From Actinomycetota bacterium (GTDB lineage Bacteria > Actinomycetota > Thermoleophilia > Gaiellales > F1-60-MAGs149): 64,000 nucleotides of DNA. Where the stretch lies: NCBI GenBank assembly GCA_009885805.1, contig VFJZ01000005.1:1-64000 (forward strand). Direction: 5' to 3'. The translations under genes were made by a program, and so were the position numbers. The notes under the pieces were generated by a model. It searched no databases and was not told where the DNA came from. It saw only the letters and a program-made list of their open reading frames with translations. Positions 25,116-33,917 of the stretch are shown piece by piece. Position 1 is the first letter of the stretch; each line of letters starts with the position of its first letter.

Positions 25116-25270
25116 TCGACGGGCCTGCGAGGCCACCTGCGCTGGGTGGTGGGATTCATCCGCGACACCGGCAACGCGCGCATGAACGAGCCGCGGGCGG
25201 TGCCGCGCTCACCACGGCCCCGAGCCGACTCGCATGCCCGCAATGTCGACCCGGCGGCCGACGTTCGAAA

Positions 25271-25343
25271 TACCCCCAACGGGATTCGAACCCGTGTTAC
25301 CGCCTTGAAAGGGCGGGGGCCTAGGCCACTAGCCGATGGGGGC
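25271..25343 (-). tRNA. tRNA-Glu (anticodon TTC)
   Basis: A 73-nt cloverleaf on the minus strand. The 7-bp acceptor begins GCCCCCA with one G-T pair. The anticodon arm CCGCC CTTTCAA GGCGG gives anticodon TTC. The T arm contains GGTTCGAATCC. The 3' end is discriminator A, and CCA is not encoded. Confidence 0.93.
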
Positions 25344-25382
25344 GAGCCGCCGGAGGATACCCGGCGGCGCTACATTGGCGCG

Positions 25383-26177
25383 ATGCCGACCATCCGCGTC
25401 CGCGACCTCGAGATCGACTATCGCATCGACGGCGACGCGGCCGAGACGCTCGTCCTCGTCAACGGCCTCGCCGACACCAAGGAGAGTTGGGCCGCCCAGG
25501 TGCCCGCGTTCGCCGACCGGTATCGCGTCGTCTCCTACGACAACCGCGGCGTCGGCGCCACGACCGTCACGCCCGGCCCGTACACCACCGCGCAGATGGC
25601 CGACGACCTGCACGGCCTCGCCGATGCGCTCGGACTCGAGCGCTTCCACCTCCTCGGCACGTCGATGGGCGCGATGATCGCCCAGGAGTACGCGATCGCG
25701 CACAGCGACCGACTGCTCAGCGCGGCGCTCTGCAACACGTATGCCTGGCCGGGGCCGTACTGCCTGCGGATGTTCCAGATCTGGCGGGAACTCGTGCCCC
25801 ACCTCGGCGTCGGCTTCACGCAGCGGGAGATCCTTCTCTGGGCGTTCACGCCGGAGTTCGTCGAGTCCCGGCCGGACGAGTGCGCCGAGGTCGAGCGCGA
25901 ACTCGCGGCCAACCCGCAGGACACCGCCGCGTACCTCGCGCAACTCGACGCGATCTGCACGCACGACACCCGCGACCGCCTCGGAGCGATCTCCTGCCCG
26001 ACCCTGACGCTGATCGGGGAGCAGGACCTGATCATCTACCCGGCGCTGTCGCGGCGACTCCACGAGGCGGTGCCGACCTCGACCTGGGCCGAGGTGCCTG
26101 GCGGCCACGCCTGCCTGTGGGAGCTACCCGGCCCCTTCAACGCCGCGGTGCTCGACTTCCTCGCCACCGTCGGCTGA
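25383..26177 (+). CDS. Alpha/beta-hydrolase
   Basis: A 264-aa alpha/beta-hydrolase fold enzyme. The oxyanion region is VLVNGLADTKESW, the nucleophile elbow is GTSMGAM (Ser about residue 97), the acid is in GEQDLI and the catalytic His in GGHACLW. It resembles 3-oxoadipate enol-lactonase and general esterases. The gene stands alone between the tRNA and the zinc-ribbon gene, and the substrate is unknown. Confidence 0.87.
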   Translation: MPTIRVRDLEIDYRIDGDAAETLVLVNGLADTKESWAAQVPAFADRYRVVSYDNRGVGATTVTPGPYTTAQMADDLHGLADALGLERFHLLGTSMGAMIAQEYAIAHSDRLLSAALCNTYAWPGPYCLRMFQIWRELVPHLGVGFTQREILLWAFTPEFVESRPDECAEVERELAANPQDTAAYLAQLDAICTHDTRDRLGAISCPTLTLIGEQDLIIYPALSRRLHEAVPTSTWAEVPGGHACLWELPGPFNAAVLDFLATVG

Positions 26178-26230
26178 GCGAGGCCGGCGCGCCGCCGGTC
26201 CGTCCGACCTGCCTCGTACCTTGTCGGTCC

Positions 26231-26575
26231 GTGGCTGACAACTCCCTGACCGGGGGCGCGGATGCGGTGCTCGAACGTTGTCGGCGCTGCCCTTCCGAAC
26301 TAGCGCACCCGTTGCGTTGGCGACGGCTGGCAATCGACGCGTGGGAGATCGAGCTTCGCTGCCCCGACTGCCGCGAGGTCTGGTACGAGCGCGTCCCGAC
26401 GGCGGCCGTGAAGCGCCTCGATCGCGTCCTCAAGGCCGCGCGGGTGGAACTCGAACGCCACCTCGAGGAGATCGAGCGCATCGACATGGAGGAGCAGGCG
26501 GAGGACTTCATCGCCGCGCTCCGCGACGGCGCGATCCTCCCGGACGACTTCGGCCGGCCACCACCGCCTGCCTGA
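26231..26575 (+). CDS. Small zinc-ribbon protein (114 aa)
   Basis: It starts at GTG 26231. Two CxxC pairs (ERCRRC and LRCPDC) about 28 residues apart form a probable zinc ribbon. A long charged helix follows (KRLDRVLKAARVELERHLEE), with an acidic tail ending in PPPPA. It lies 22 nt before the kinase gene and is probably co-transcribed. No function can be given; similar ribbons occur in small nucleic-acid or protein-binding factors. Confidence 0.65.
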   Translation: MADNSLTGGADAVLERCRRCPSELAHPLRWRRLAIDAWEIELRCPDCREVWYERVPTAAVKRLDRVLKAARVELERHLEEIERIDMEEQAEDFIAALRDGAILPDDFGRPPPPA

Positions 26576-26597
26576 TCGGAGCGGCTACCGTCCGGCC

Positions 26598-27914
26598 GTG
26601 CAGATCGGCGACCGCTACCGCCTCGACGAACAGATCGGCCACGGCGGGACCGGTGAGGTCTGGCGCGCGCTCGACCAGTCCGAGAACCGCGTCGTCGCCG
26701 TCAAGCTGCTGCACCCGTGGGTCGCCGAGGACGCGAGTGCGCGGGAGCGCTTCCGACGCGAGGCCGCGGCGATGGAGCGCCTCCGCCACCCGCACATCGT
26801 CCAGGTGCTCGACTTCAACGACACCGCGCCGCGCCCATACCTCGTGCAGGAGCACTGCCCGGGTGGCACGCTCGCGCCGCTGGCCGCAGCCGGGCGCGTA
26901 CCGTGGGACCGGATCCGCGCACTTGCCCGGCCGATCGCGTCGGCGCTCGCGCACGCGCACGCGAACGGCGTCATCCACCGGGACCTGAAGCCGTCGAACG
27001 TCCTCTTCGCCGAGGGCGGTCGGGTCGTGGTCGGCGACTTCGGTCTCGCCCGGCTACTGGCCGGTTCGGACGGCACGCTGACCGCGACCGGCATGCGGAT
27101 GGGCAGCCCGGAGTACTGGTCGCCGGAGCAGGCCGCGGGCAAGCCGGTGTCGGAGAAGTCAGACGTCTACGGGCTCGGCTGCGTCCTCTACCAGCTCCTC
27201 ACGGGCGCGCTGCCCTTCACCGGCGACGACCGTCTCGCCGCCGGCTACCGCCGCGTCCACGAGGACCCACCGCCCCTCGACGGTCCCGGCAGTTCGCTGA
27301 TCACGGCCATGATGAGCCGCGCCGCCGCCGCCCGGCCGCGCGCCGAGGATGTCCTGGCCGAACTCGAGGGCCGCGCGATCGACGCGACGCGCGTGATGCG
27401 CCCCGAGACCGACCAGCCGACCGAGCGACTGCTGCCGCCGACGATCGCGGCCGAGCCGATGCGGGCGCGGGATGCGATCGTGATCCCGCCGCCGCCCGCC
27501 GCCGCGGCCGTGACGCGACCGCCCGCGAGCTACCCCGGAGTCCGCCTCGGCGGCGCCGTCCTCGCCCTCCTGCTCGGCGCCTCGGCGATCGGCGTCGGCG
27601 CCGTCGCCGGCCAGTCGACCCGCGTGATCGACGTCGAACGCAGCGGACTCGTCCTCCGCGGTGAGCGCGGCGTCGACGACGCGATCGCCGGGCTCGTCCT
27701 CCTCGGGTCGGCGGTCGCCGTCACGCTGGCACTCGCGATCGCCGCCGTCTGGGCGGCGCGGCAGTCAGGGCGCTCCCGCCTCGCCTTCGTCCGCGGCACC
27801 CTCGGCATCGCCGCGATCGTGGTGTCGTGCGTGGCCGCCGCGGCGCTCGTCTGGACCGCTCACGCCGGCGCAACCGCCGGCATCGGGCAGTTGCTGACCG
27901 ATGCCGGACTCTGA
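26598..27914 (+). CDS. Membrane-bound Ser/Thr protein kinase (PknB-like)
   Basis: A 438-aa protein. Residues 1-270 are a Hanks-type kinase: P-loop GHGGTGEVW, Lys in AVKLL, catalytic HRDLKPSN, DFGLA and SPEYWSPEQ. A proline-rich linker leads to three membrane segments at about residues 312-335, 358-385 and 396-420, with no PASTA or other sensor domain outside. This topology differs from single-pass PknB. It starts at GTG 26598 and overlaps the next gene by 14 nt. Confidence 0.9.
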   Translation: MQIGDRYRLDEQIGHGGTGEVWRALDQSENRVVAVKLLHPWVAEDASARERFRREAAAMERLRHPHIVQVLDFNDTAPRPYLVQEHCPGGTLAPLAAAGRVPWDRIRALARPIASALAHAHANGVIHRDLKPSNVLFAEGGRVVVGDFGLARLLAGSDGTLTATGMRMGSPEYWSPEQAAGKPVSEKSDVYGLGCVLYQLLTGALPFTGDDRLAAGYRRVHEDPPPLDGPGSSLITAMMSRAAAARPRAEDVLAELEGRAIDATRVMRPETDQPTERLLPPTIAAEPMRARDAIVIPPPPAAAAVTRPPASYPGVRLGGAVLALLLGASAIGVGAVAGQSTRVIDVERSGLVLRGERGVDDAIAGLVLLGSAVAVTLALAIAAVWAARQSGRSRLAFVRGTLGIAAIVVSCVAAAALVWTAHAGATAGIGQLLTDAGL

Positions 27915-29109
27915 TGTCGTCTCCCTGCTGCGGGCGATCGCGCGGACCGGCCGAGGCGCACGCGGCTGGACGAGACCGCCCTGGTCGGCAACCGTCCGGG
28001 CGGCGGAGAGCGTCGTCATCGACGTCGCTGCGGAGAGCGGACTCGTGGCGTCCCATGACGCGGCCGGCAACCTCTGGCTGATCGACCGGGCGGCGCCGCC
28101 GACCGGACTGATCGCGACCGGCTCCCACCTCGACACCGTTCCGGACGGCGGCGCGTTCGACGGCGCACTCGGCGTCGCGACCGCCCTCGACGCCGTCGCC
28201 CGCCTGCGCGCGGCGGCGATCCCCGGCCGCGAGCGTCTCGCCGTCATCGTGTTCGCCGACGAGGAGGGCTGGCGGTTCGGGACGCCGATCTTCGGCTCGC
28301 GAGTGCTGACCGGCGCGTACGGCCCTGACGTTCTCGACCGACTCGACGCGGACGGCGTGCGCCTCGGCGACGCCTGCCCACCCGATCCGTTCGCGGCGAG
28401 CGGTGGGCATCGCCGCCTCGCCGCGTTCGTGGAGGTTCACGTCGAGCAGGGCCTCGCGCTCACGCCCGCCGGCGTGCCGCTCGGCGTCGCCACCGGTCTT
28501 GCCGCCCGTAGCCGACTCGCCTTCGTCTGTGATGGGGAGGCCAACCATGCCGGCACGACGCCGATGACCGGGCGCCGCGACGCGCTCGTCTCCGCCGCCC
28601 GCCTCGTCCTCGCCGCCGACGAGTCGGCTCGCGCGGAGCCGGGCGCGGTCGCGACCGTCGGCACCCTCGTCGTCGAGCCGGGCGGCTCGAACGTCGTACC
28701 GGGCCGCGCCACCGGAACGCTCGACGTCCGCGCGCCAGCGCCCGAGGCCCGCGACGCGGTCATCGCCGCGATCACGGCCGCCTGCCCCGGCGTCGTCATC
28801 AGGCCGCTCGCCGCCGACGACGGCGTTCGCTTCGACCTCGCCATCCGCCGCGCACTGCACACGGCCGCCGGCGCCGACGCGATCGACCTGGCGTCCTACG
28901 CCGGCCACGACGCAGGCGTCCTCGCCGCTGCGGGCATCCCGGCCGGGATGCTGTTCGTCCGCAGCCCGAACGGCATCTCCCACGATCCCCTCGAGACGGC
29001 CTCGGACGACGACTGCCGTCGCGCCGTCGCCGTCCTGACCGCGGCACTGGCGGAACTCGTCTCCCCCGATCGTGGGGTCGAAAGCGCCGCCGGAGCCGTC
29101 GATGCCTAG
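27901..29109 (+). CDS. M20 N-carbamoyl-amino-acid/allantoate amidohydrolase
   Basis: A 402-aa metallo-amidase of the M20 carbamoylase group. Metal-binding TGSHLDTVPDGGAFDGALG (about residues 72-90) and FADEEGWRFG (about residue 120) are present. A dimerisation lid carries NHAGTTPMTGRRD, and the end is SYAGHDAG...GISHDPLE. It hydrolyses N-carbamoyl-L-amino acids or allantoate-type ureides. It overlaps the kinase gene by 14 nt, which suggests one transcript. Confidence 0.9.
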   Translation: MPDSDVVSLLRAIARTGRGARGWTRPPWSATVRAAESVVIDVAAESGLVASHDAAGNLWLIDRAAPPTGLIATGSHLDTVPDGGAFDGALGVATALDAVARLRAAAIPGRERLAVIVFADEEGWRFGTPIFGSRVLTGAYGPDVLDRLDADGVRLGDACPPDPFAASGGHRRLAAFVEVHVEQGLALTPAGVPLGVATGLAARSRLAFVCDGEANHAGTTPMTGRRDALVSAARLVLAADESARAEPGAVATVGTLVVEPGGSNVVPGRATGTLDVRAPAPEARDAVIAAITAACPGVVIRPLAADDGVRFDLAIRRALHTAAGADAIDLASYAGHDAGVLAAAGIPAGMLFVRSPNGISHDPLETASDDDCRRAVAVLTAALAELVSPDRGVESAAGAVDA

Positions 29110-29113
29110 ATCC

Positions 29114-29220
29114 GAGAGGGGGAGCGGGAACTCCGGGTCGAGCGCCTGGGGGGAGCCGACGCGACAGGGCCTGACGGCCTGAACGACCCCGGAGACCGAC
29201 GCCGAAAGGCACTCCCCTCC
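29114..29220 (+). ncRNA. Candidate structured RNA in 5' region of sugar dehydrogenase gene
   Basis: The non-coding stretch can form nested helices. GGGGAG (29119-29124) pairs with CTCCCC (29212-29217). CTCCGGGTCG (29131-29140) pairs with CGACCCCGGAG (29184-29194) with one bulge. GGCC-TGAC-GGCC and GCC-GAAA-GGC hairpins are also possible. GGAG at 29121 can alternatively pair with CTCC at 29131, a switch-like exclusion. No known riboswitch class was recognised. It may simply be a GC-rich leader. Confidence 0.35.
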
Positions 29221-29226
29221 TTCTTC

Positions 29227-29261
29227 GACGGCCCGGCGGGACGGAACCCCGCCGGGCCGTC
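29227..29261 (+). terminator. 14-bp perfect hairpin
   Basis: GACGGCCCGGCGGG (29227-29240) and CCCGCCGGGCCGTC (29248-29261) form an uninterrupted stem with a 7-nt loop ACGGAAC. It lies between the carbamoylase stop and the sugar dehydrogenase ATG at 29276. It could terminate upstream transcripts or attenuate the downstream gene. No T-tract follows. Confidence 0.65.
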
Positions 29262-29275
29262 ACTACCATCAGGGC

Positions 29276-30307
29276 ATGCGTGCGATCGTCGTCGTTGCAG
29301 CCCTCACCCTGATGACGGCCTGTGGCGGCGACACGACGCAGCCTGCCGTGACCGCACTCGACGAGGTCTCCTTCCGCGCCGATGAGATCGCGCGCTACGA
29401 CCGGCCGGTCTGGGCGGGATCGCCGCCCGGCGACGACCGCATCTTCGTCGCCGAGCAGCATCGCGCGACGATCCGGGTCATCGGGCAGGAGGCGCCCTTC
29501 CTGACCCTCCCCGAACCGGTCACGACCGGCAACGAGCAGGGTCTCCTCGGGCTCGCCTTTCACCCCGACTTCGCGAAGAACGGTCGCTACTTCGTCAACT
29601 TCACGAACGCCGACGGCGACACTCGCGTGGTCGAGTTCCGCACCGGCTCGCCCGAGCCGGTGCGCACCTGGCTCGAGGTCGACCAGCCGTACGAGAACCA
29701 CAACGGCGGCCACGTCGTGTTCGGCCCCGACGGCCGCCTGTACGTCGGGATGGGCGACGGCGGCGCCGGCGGCGACCCGGAGAACCGGGCGCAGGACGAC
29801 TCGACGCTGCTCGGCAAGCTCCTCGCCGTCGACGTCGACGGTGGCGAACCGGCGCCGCAGATCGTCGCGAAGGGCCTGCGAAACCCGTGGCGCTTCTCCT
29901 TCAGCAACGACGGCTCGGAGCTGTGGATCGGCGACGTCGGCCAGGACGAGTGGGAGGAGATCGACAGGGTGCCGTTCCCACTCCCGGACGGCGCGAACTT
30001 CGGGTGGCGTCTCCTCGAGGGCACCCACGCGTTCGCCGACGGCGGCACCGAACCGGACGGATACATCGCGCCGGCGTTCGAGTACTCGCACGACGACGGC
30101 TGTTCGGTGACGGGCGGCGCTGCGATCGGTCGCCTCTACCTGTTCGGCGACTTCTGCTCGTCACGGTACTGGGCGGTTCTCGGCGATGCCTTCCAGCAGG
30201 TAGAGCTTGACGTGCCGGCGCCGGCGCACTTCGAGTACGAACCAGCGACCGGCACCGTCCTGATCGCCTCCGGCGAGGGCGGGATCTACCGCGTCACCCC
30301 GATCTGA
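29276..30307 (+). CDS. PQQ-type glucose/sorbosone dehydrogenase, lipoprotein
   Basis: A 343-aa beta-propeller of the soluble aldose sugar dehydrogenase family. An N-terminal lipoprotein signal ends in LMTACGG (Cys16), so it is anchored outside the membrane. Typical blocks are EQGLLGLAFHPDF, ENHNGGHVVFGPDGRLYVGMGDGG and GLRNPWRFSF, then the metal/cofactor region YSHDDGCSVTGG. PQQ dependence is inferred from the family. A structured leader precedes it, and the 3' end overlaps the convergent gene by 14 bp. Confidence 0.87.
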   Translation: MRAIVVVAALTLMTACGGDTTQPAVTALDEVSFRADEIARYDRPVWAGSPPGDDRIFVAEQHRATIRVIGQEAPFLTLPEPVTTGNEQGLLGLAFHPDFAKNGRYFVNFTNADGDTRVVEFRTGSPEPVRTWLEVDQPYENHNGGHVVFGPDGRLYVGMGDGGAGGDPENRAQDDSTLLGKLLAVDVDGGEPAPQIVAKGLRNPWRFSFSNDGSELWIGDVGQDEWEEIDRVPFPLPDGANFGWRLLEGTHAFADGGTEPDGYIAPAFEYSHDDGCSVTGGAAIGRLYLFGDFCSSRYWAVLGDAFQQVELDVPAPAHFEYEPATGTVLIASGEGGIYRVTPI

Positions 30308-31274
30308 GCGGCACGGTGTGCTCGCCGGGCGTGAACCCGTCGAACGACTGGCGCCAGAGCGACGACGGCCAGCGGTAGTCGACGCATCCCGCCGACGGCC
30401 GGATCACGGCGGTGTACAGCGTGCCGAACTGCCGGTCGAAGTTGCGGTTGTAGACGGGCGGCGCGAGGAAGGCGCGGACGACGGCGTCCTCGTCACCGTC
30501 ACCGGCGAGGGCGGCCTGTAGCGCGACCTCGCGATCGCGCGAGCGTGACTTCCGCGCGAACTCGTCGGTCTGCCGAGCGTCCTGGTGGTTGGTGACGACG
30601 GCTGCGTCGACGCGCACCAGCGGCCGGTCGGGTCCGACGTACGCGGTCGCCGAGGCGCCACTGCGGTCGAGCAACGTCACGTTGTAGGTCATGTGCACGG
30701 GGACGCGCTCCAGCACGGCGACCGCCTCGTCGACCGTCCTGCACGTCTCCAGCAGGTAGCGCATCACGATCGAGATGCCGAACCCGATGCCGACCGTGCG
30801 TGAGCCGCCGAATGTCAGCGAGGCCGCCAGTCCGTCGCCGTTCAGGCCGTCCAGCAGCCCCCAGAGGCAGTCGCCGGTCCCGATCACCTCCGCGCCAGCG
30901 TACGTCGTGTGCAGGATGGTGGCGTCGAAGTGACGCAGGTCGTAGTCGTAGTTGCGAACGAGCACCGGTTCGCCGCGGCGGACGACCGCCTGCGAACAGC
31001 CAGACAGGTGCGGCGGCGGGCACCAGTGCGCGAGCAGACGAGCGGCCTGGTCGCCGCCGCCGGCCAGCGCGCACAGCCGCTCCCAGGTCGGCACGAGTTC
31101 CGGCATGTGCTCGCGCAACGCGGCACGGGCGTGCACGAACGAGGGGCGGGCCGCATCTCCGGCCTGGCCGAACCACGCCCGGTACGCCGGCCAGGTCGCT
31201 GCGAACCGCTGCGCGAAGGCGTCACCGCCAGCCCCCTCGGCGAGCGCCCACATCGTCAACGGCAGCGCCTTCAC
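30294..31274 (-). CDS. C45-family acyltransferase/amidase (Ntn hydrolase)
   Basis: A 326-aa relative of isopenicillin-N acyltransferase and phenolic acid amidases. The predicted self-cleavage site is Gly92-Cys93 in HLSGCSQAVV, followed by the family hallmark VLVRNYDYDLRH. LTFGGSRTVGIGFG, VTNHQ and RNFDRQFGTLYTAV are further conserved parts. It starts at GTG 31274, overlapping the ATP-grasp stop as GTGA, so the two are coupled. The substrate is presumably an N-acyl amino acid or peptide. Confidence 0.82.
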   Translation of the reverse strand: MKALPLTMWALAEGAGGDAFAQRFAATWPAYRAWFGQAGDAARPSFVHARAALREHMPELVPTWERLCALAGGGDQAARLLAHWCPPPHLSGCSQAVVRRGEPVLVRNYDYDLRHFDATILHTTYAGAEVIGTGDCLWGLLDGLNGDGLAASLTFGGSRTVGIGFGISIVMRYLLETCRTVDEAVAVLERVPVHMTYNVTLLDRSGASATAYVGPDRPLVRVDAAVVTNHQDARQTDEFARKSRSRDREVALQAALAGDGDEDAVVRAFLAPPVYNRNFDRQFGTLYTAVIRPSAGCVDYRWPSSLWRQSFDGFTPGEHTVPLRSG

Positions 31275-32719
31275 GCCTTGAACGACGCCGGCGGCTCGTA
31301 CGGGAGCTGGGGATCGACCGGCATCCCGACGAACGTGGAGCGCAGCGCTGCCGTCCAGCGTCGGCACCGCTCGGTCAACGCCAACTGGTCGTCCTGCATG
31401 CGGCCGCGCGCGACGATCACGCCGAGGTCGGCGCCCTTGTAGCGATAGTCGCCGGGTGACAGGACCCGCAGGTGGAAGACCTCGTCCTCCGTCAGCAGGT
31501 TGTGCCAGTCGTTCGCCGGCCGCACGCGGGTCATCCCCTCGCCGTCGAGGCGGTAGATGCCGGTCTCCGGCGTCGCCGTCAACTGCTGGACGCCCTCCGC
31601 GACCTCCTTGACGATCAGCTGCGACCAGACGTCGTCGCCGCCGAGGCGGGCACCGCGCTCGTTGATCTCGTCGATGTCGATCTCGTAGTCGACGTCCAGG
31701 TACTCGAGCAGGTGAAACAGGAACAGGGGTGCGTCGGCATACGCTCCCAGCGTCACGTGCGTGATCGGCGAGAGGCCGGAGACGCGTGGGTTGAGCTCGC
31801 CGAGGTAGATGTCGCCGCTGCCGCGATCGACGAGGAAGTCGACCTCGAAGAAGCCGCGGTAGCCCTCCCGCGCGAGTCGATCGCCCAGCCGCCGCACCAT
31901 GCCGCCGGCCTCGGCCCGCTGCGGCTCGGTGAAGACGCCTTCGAACAGGTCGTTGCCGCACCAGCCGCCCTCGTACGGCGTCAGCTCCGGGTGGCCGACG
32001 AGCGACGCGACGTAGGGCCCGACCAGCGTCCCGTGACGGGTGATGACGCCCTCGACGCAGACCTCGAACGGGTCGATGCGGCGCATCACCTTCAGCTCCT
32101 GCCCGTCGAGATCGGCGGCATGGCGCGCGAAGTCGTCGCTGCTGCGGATGAAGAAGGTCGTCCGCCCCGAATCGCCGTATGGTGTCTGTACCACGAGTTC
32201 GGCGCCGAGCTGATGACGCTCCGCGAGCGCCATCAGCTCCTCGTAGGAGGCGGCGCGACAGAGGACGTTCGGCACGCTCGGCACGCCGGCGTCGTTGCCG
32301 ATCTGCGTGGTGACGATCTTCGAGTCGAGTCGCTTCCGGAGGGCCGCCGGCGGGTGGATGATCTCGAGGCCGAGCTGCGCCGCCAGCCGCTCGGTGTCGG
32401 CGTCGAACATCACGAACGCCGCCTTCGCGCCGCGCCCCTGCCCGTCGAGGAACGCGACCACCTCCTTGTGCCCGAGCAGGTAGTTGCAGATCTCCTCGGC
32501 CGACTGGAACTCCCGGTAGGGGCGCTCGCGCGGCACGAAGACGCGCGGATGATGCCCGGCGAACGAGTCGTAGTAGTTGACGTAGAACAGGTTCCGCACC
32601 CAGCGGTCGACGCCGAGGAGGTTGAACGCCGTCGGCCCGACGAAGTTGATGGGCGTCGTGTTCGTCCGGAAGAAGGCCCGCACGTCGGCCATGCCGCGCA
32701 GCACTGGACGTGTCGCCAT
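31271..32719 (-). CDS. ATP-grasp ligase-like protein
   Basis: A 482-aa protein with the ATP-grasp fold. RLDSKIVTTQIGNDAGVPSVPN marks the central entry, VVQTPYGDSGRTTFFI the ATP-binding strand-loop, and GYRGFFEVDFLVD...GELNPRVSGLSP the Mg-binding Glu/Asn site. It probably forms an amide or thioester with an amino-acid-like carboxylate. A reported class could not be assigned. ATG 32719 was chosen over upstream options. It is coupled to the C45 acyltransferase gene downstream and lies 7 nt after the Nudix fusion gene. Confidence 0.8.
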   Translation of the reverse strand: MATRPVLRGMADVRAFFRTNTTPINFVGPTAFNLLGVDRWVRNLFYVNYYDSFAGHHPRVFVPRERPYREFQSAEEICNYLLGHKEVVAFLDGQGRGAKAAFVMFDADTERLAAQLGLEIIHPPAALRKRLDSKIVTTQIGNDAGVPSVPNVLCRAASYEELMALAERHQLGAELVVQTPYGDSGRTTFFIRSSDDFARHAADLDGQELKVMRRIDPFEVCVEGVITRHGTLVGPYVASLVGHPELTPYEGGWCGNDLFEGVFTEPQRAEAGGMVRRLGDRLAREGYRGFFEVDFLVDRGSGDIYLGELNPRVSGLSPITHVTLGAYADAPLFLFHLLEYLDVDYEIDIDEINERGARLGGDDVWSQLIVKEVAEGVQQLTATPETGIYRLDGEGMTRVRPANDWHNLLTEDEVFHLRVLSPGDYRYKGADLGVIVARGRMQDDQLALTERCRRWTAALRSTFVGMPVDPQLPYEPPASFKA

Positions 32720-32726
32720 CAGCGGA

Positions 32727-33887
32727 TCATCGCGCGCCGGCAAGCAGGACCGCAAGCGCCGTCTGCCCCTCGCTAAAGGCGCCGCGCCGCGCGCGGGCGA
32801 TCGCCTCGGCGCGCGGCAGCCGCACGACGGTCAGGCGCTCCATCTCGTCGGGGGTGGCCTGACCGGTGACGACACCGGTCGCCAGGAAGATGTCCGAGCG
32901 CAGCGACAGGTGCGCGGGAGACGAGTAGAACGTCGTCAGGTGCTGCCACTCGGCCGCCTCGCCGCCCGTCTCCTCCCGCAGCTCCCGCTGCGCGGCGTCG
33001 AGCGGTGACTCGCCGTCCTCGACGCTGCCGGCCGGTACCTCGAGCGTCCAGTCGCGCACCGGGTGGCGGTACTGCCGGACGAACAGCATCTCGTCGTCGC
33101 GGGTGATCGCGACGACGAACACGGCCCGAGGCGTCGCGAGGTAGGTGTATTCGAGTTCGGCGCCGTCGTCGCGCAGCAGGCGATCGACGATCACCGAGCG
33201 CCACGGCGACGTCGACTGCAGCGCCGAGGAGGTCAGGCGGACGTCGGGCGGCGGGCCGATCGCGACGGCCGCGAGCAGCGCGGCTGTCTCGGGAGCACGA
33301 ACCGGGTCGATCTCCGTTGCGAGGAAATCAAGGTCGACGACGGTGTCGAGGTCGCGTGCCGGTGCGACCTGCTCCACGCGCAGCCCGGCGGCGCGACAGC
33401 GCTCCAGGGTCACGCCCAGCACCGCCGGCGTCGACCAGGGGATGCGGGCGAACGGCTCGGGGTGATGACGAGCCATCGCGATCAGCCAGTAGCCGCCATC
33501 GAGCGCGGGGCCGAGGACGACGTCGGCGCCGGCAGCGAGGCGGTCGAAGGCGTCCTCGAGCGCCCCCGCCGGAGTCCCGGCGACATCCGAGGAGACGATT
33601 GCGAGCGGCCCGCCGCGGTGATCGGCGAACGTCAGGCTGAGCGCGTCGGCGAGCCCGCGGCCACGCTGCAGCACCAGCGGCCCGTACGGTCGGAGCAGGT
33701 CGGCCTCGCCGGCGTTGGCGTGGAGGATCCTGACGTCGGCGCAGGCCTCGCGGCAGGTCGCGAGCGTATCGACGAGCAGCGCGCGCTGCAGCGTCGCCGC
33801 CTGCTCGGCGGTCAGCGGCGGCACGAGCCGGGTCTTCGAGCTCCCCGCTGCCGGTGCCTTCGCGATCACGAATGTCGTCGGGGCCAT
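32727..33887 (-). CDS. DUF2064 (TIGR04282) glycosyltransferase-like protein fused to Nudix hydrolase
   Basis: A single 386-aa frame. Residues 1-200 match DUF2064: [31 protein letters not shown] and [14 protein letters not shown]. From about residue 215 a Nudix domain has the complete box [23 protein letters not shown] and [20 protein letters not shown], like ADP-ribose pyrophosphatases. No stop or ribosome site separates the two. The first domain resembles nucleotidyl/sugar transferases. The fusion suggests handling of a nucleotide-sugar. An unrelated open frame antisense to ettA extends it artificially upstream. Confidence 0.82.
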   Translation of the reverse strand: MAPTTFVIAKAPAAGSSKTRLVPPLTAEQAATLQRALLVDTLATCREACADVRILHANAGEADLLRPYGPLVLQRGRGLADALSLTFADHRGGPLAIVSSDVAGTPAGALEDAFDRLAAGADVVLGPALDGGYWLIAMARHHPEPFARIPWSTPAVLGVTLERCRAAGLRVEQVAPARDLDTVVDLDFLATEIDPVRAPETAALLAAVAIGPPPDVRLTSSALQSTSPWRSVIVDRLLRDDGAELEYTYLATPRAVFVVAITRDDEMLFVRQYRHPVRDWTLEVPAGSVEDGESPLDAAQRELREETGGEAAEWQHLTTFYSSPAHLSLRSDIFLATGVVTGQATPDEMERLTVVRLPRAEAIARARRGAFSEGQTALAVLLAGAR

Positions 33888-33917
33888 CGTCCGCAGAGGA
33901 TAGATACCCTCCGCGCC

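Noticed and set aside
29114-29220. Cobalamin or glycine riboswitch
   Set aside because: A few short matches exist (GAGACCG, GCCGAAAGG), but the conserved cores of these classes are missing and the length is wrong.
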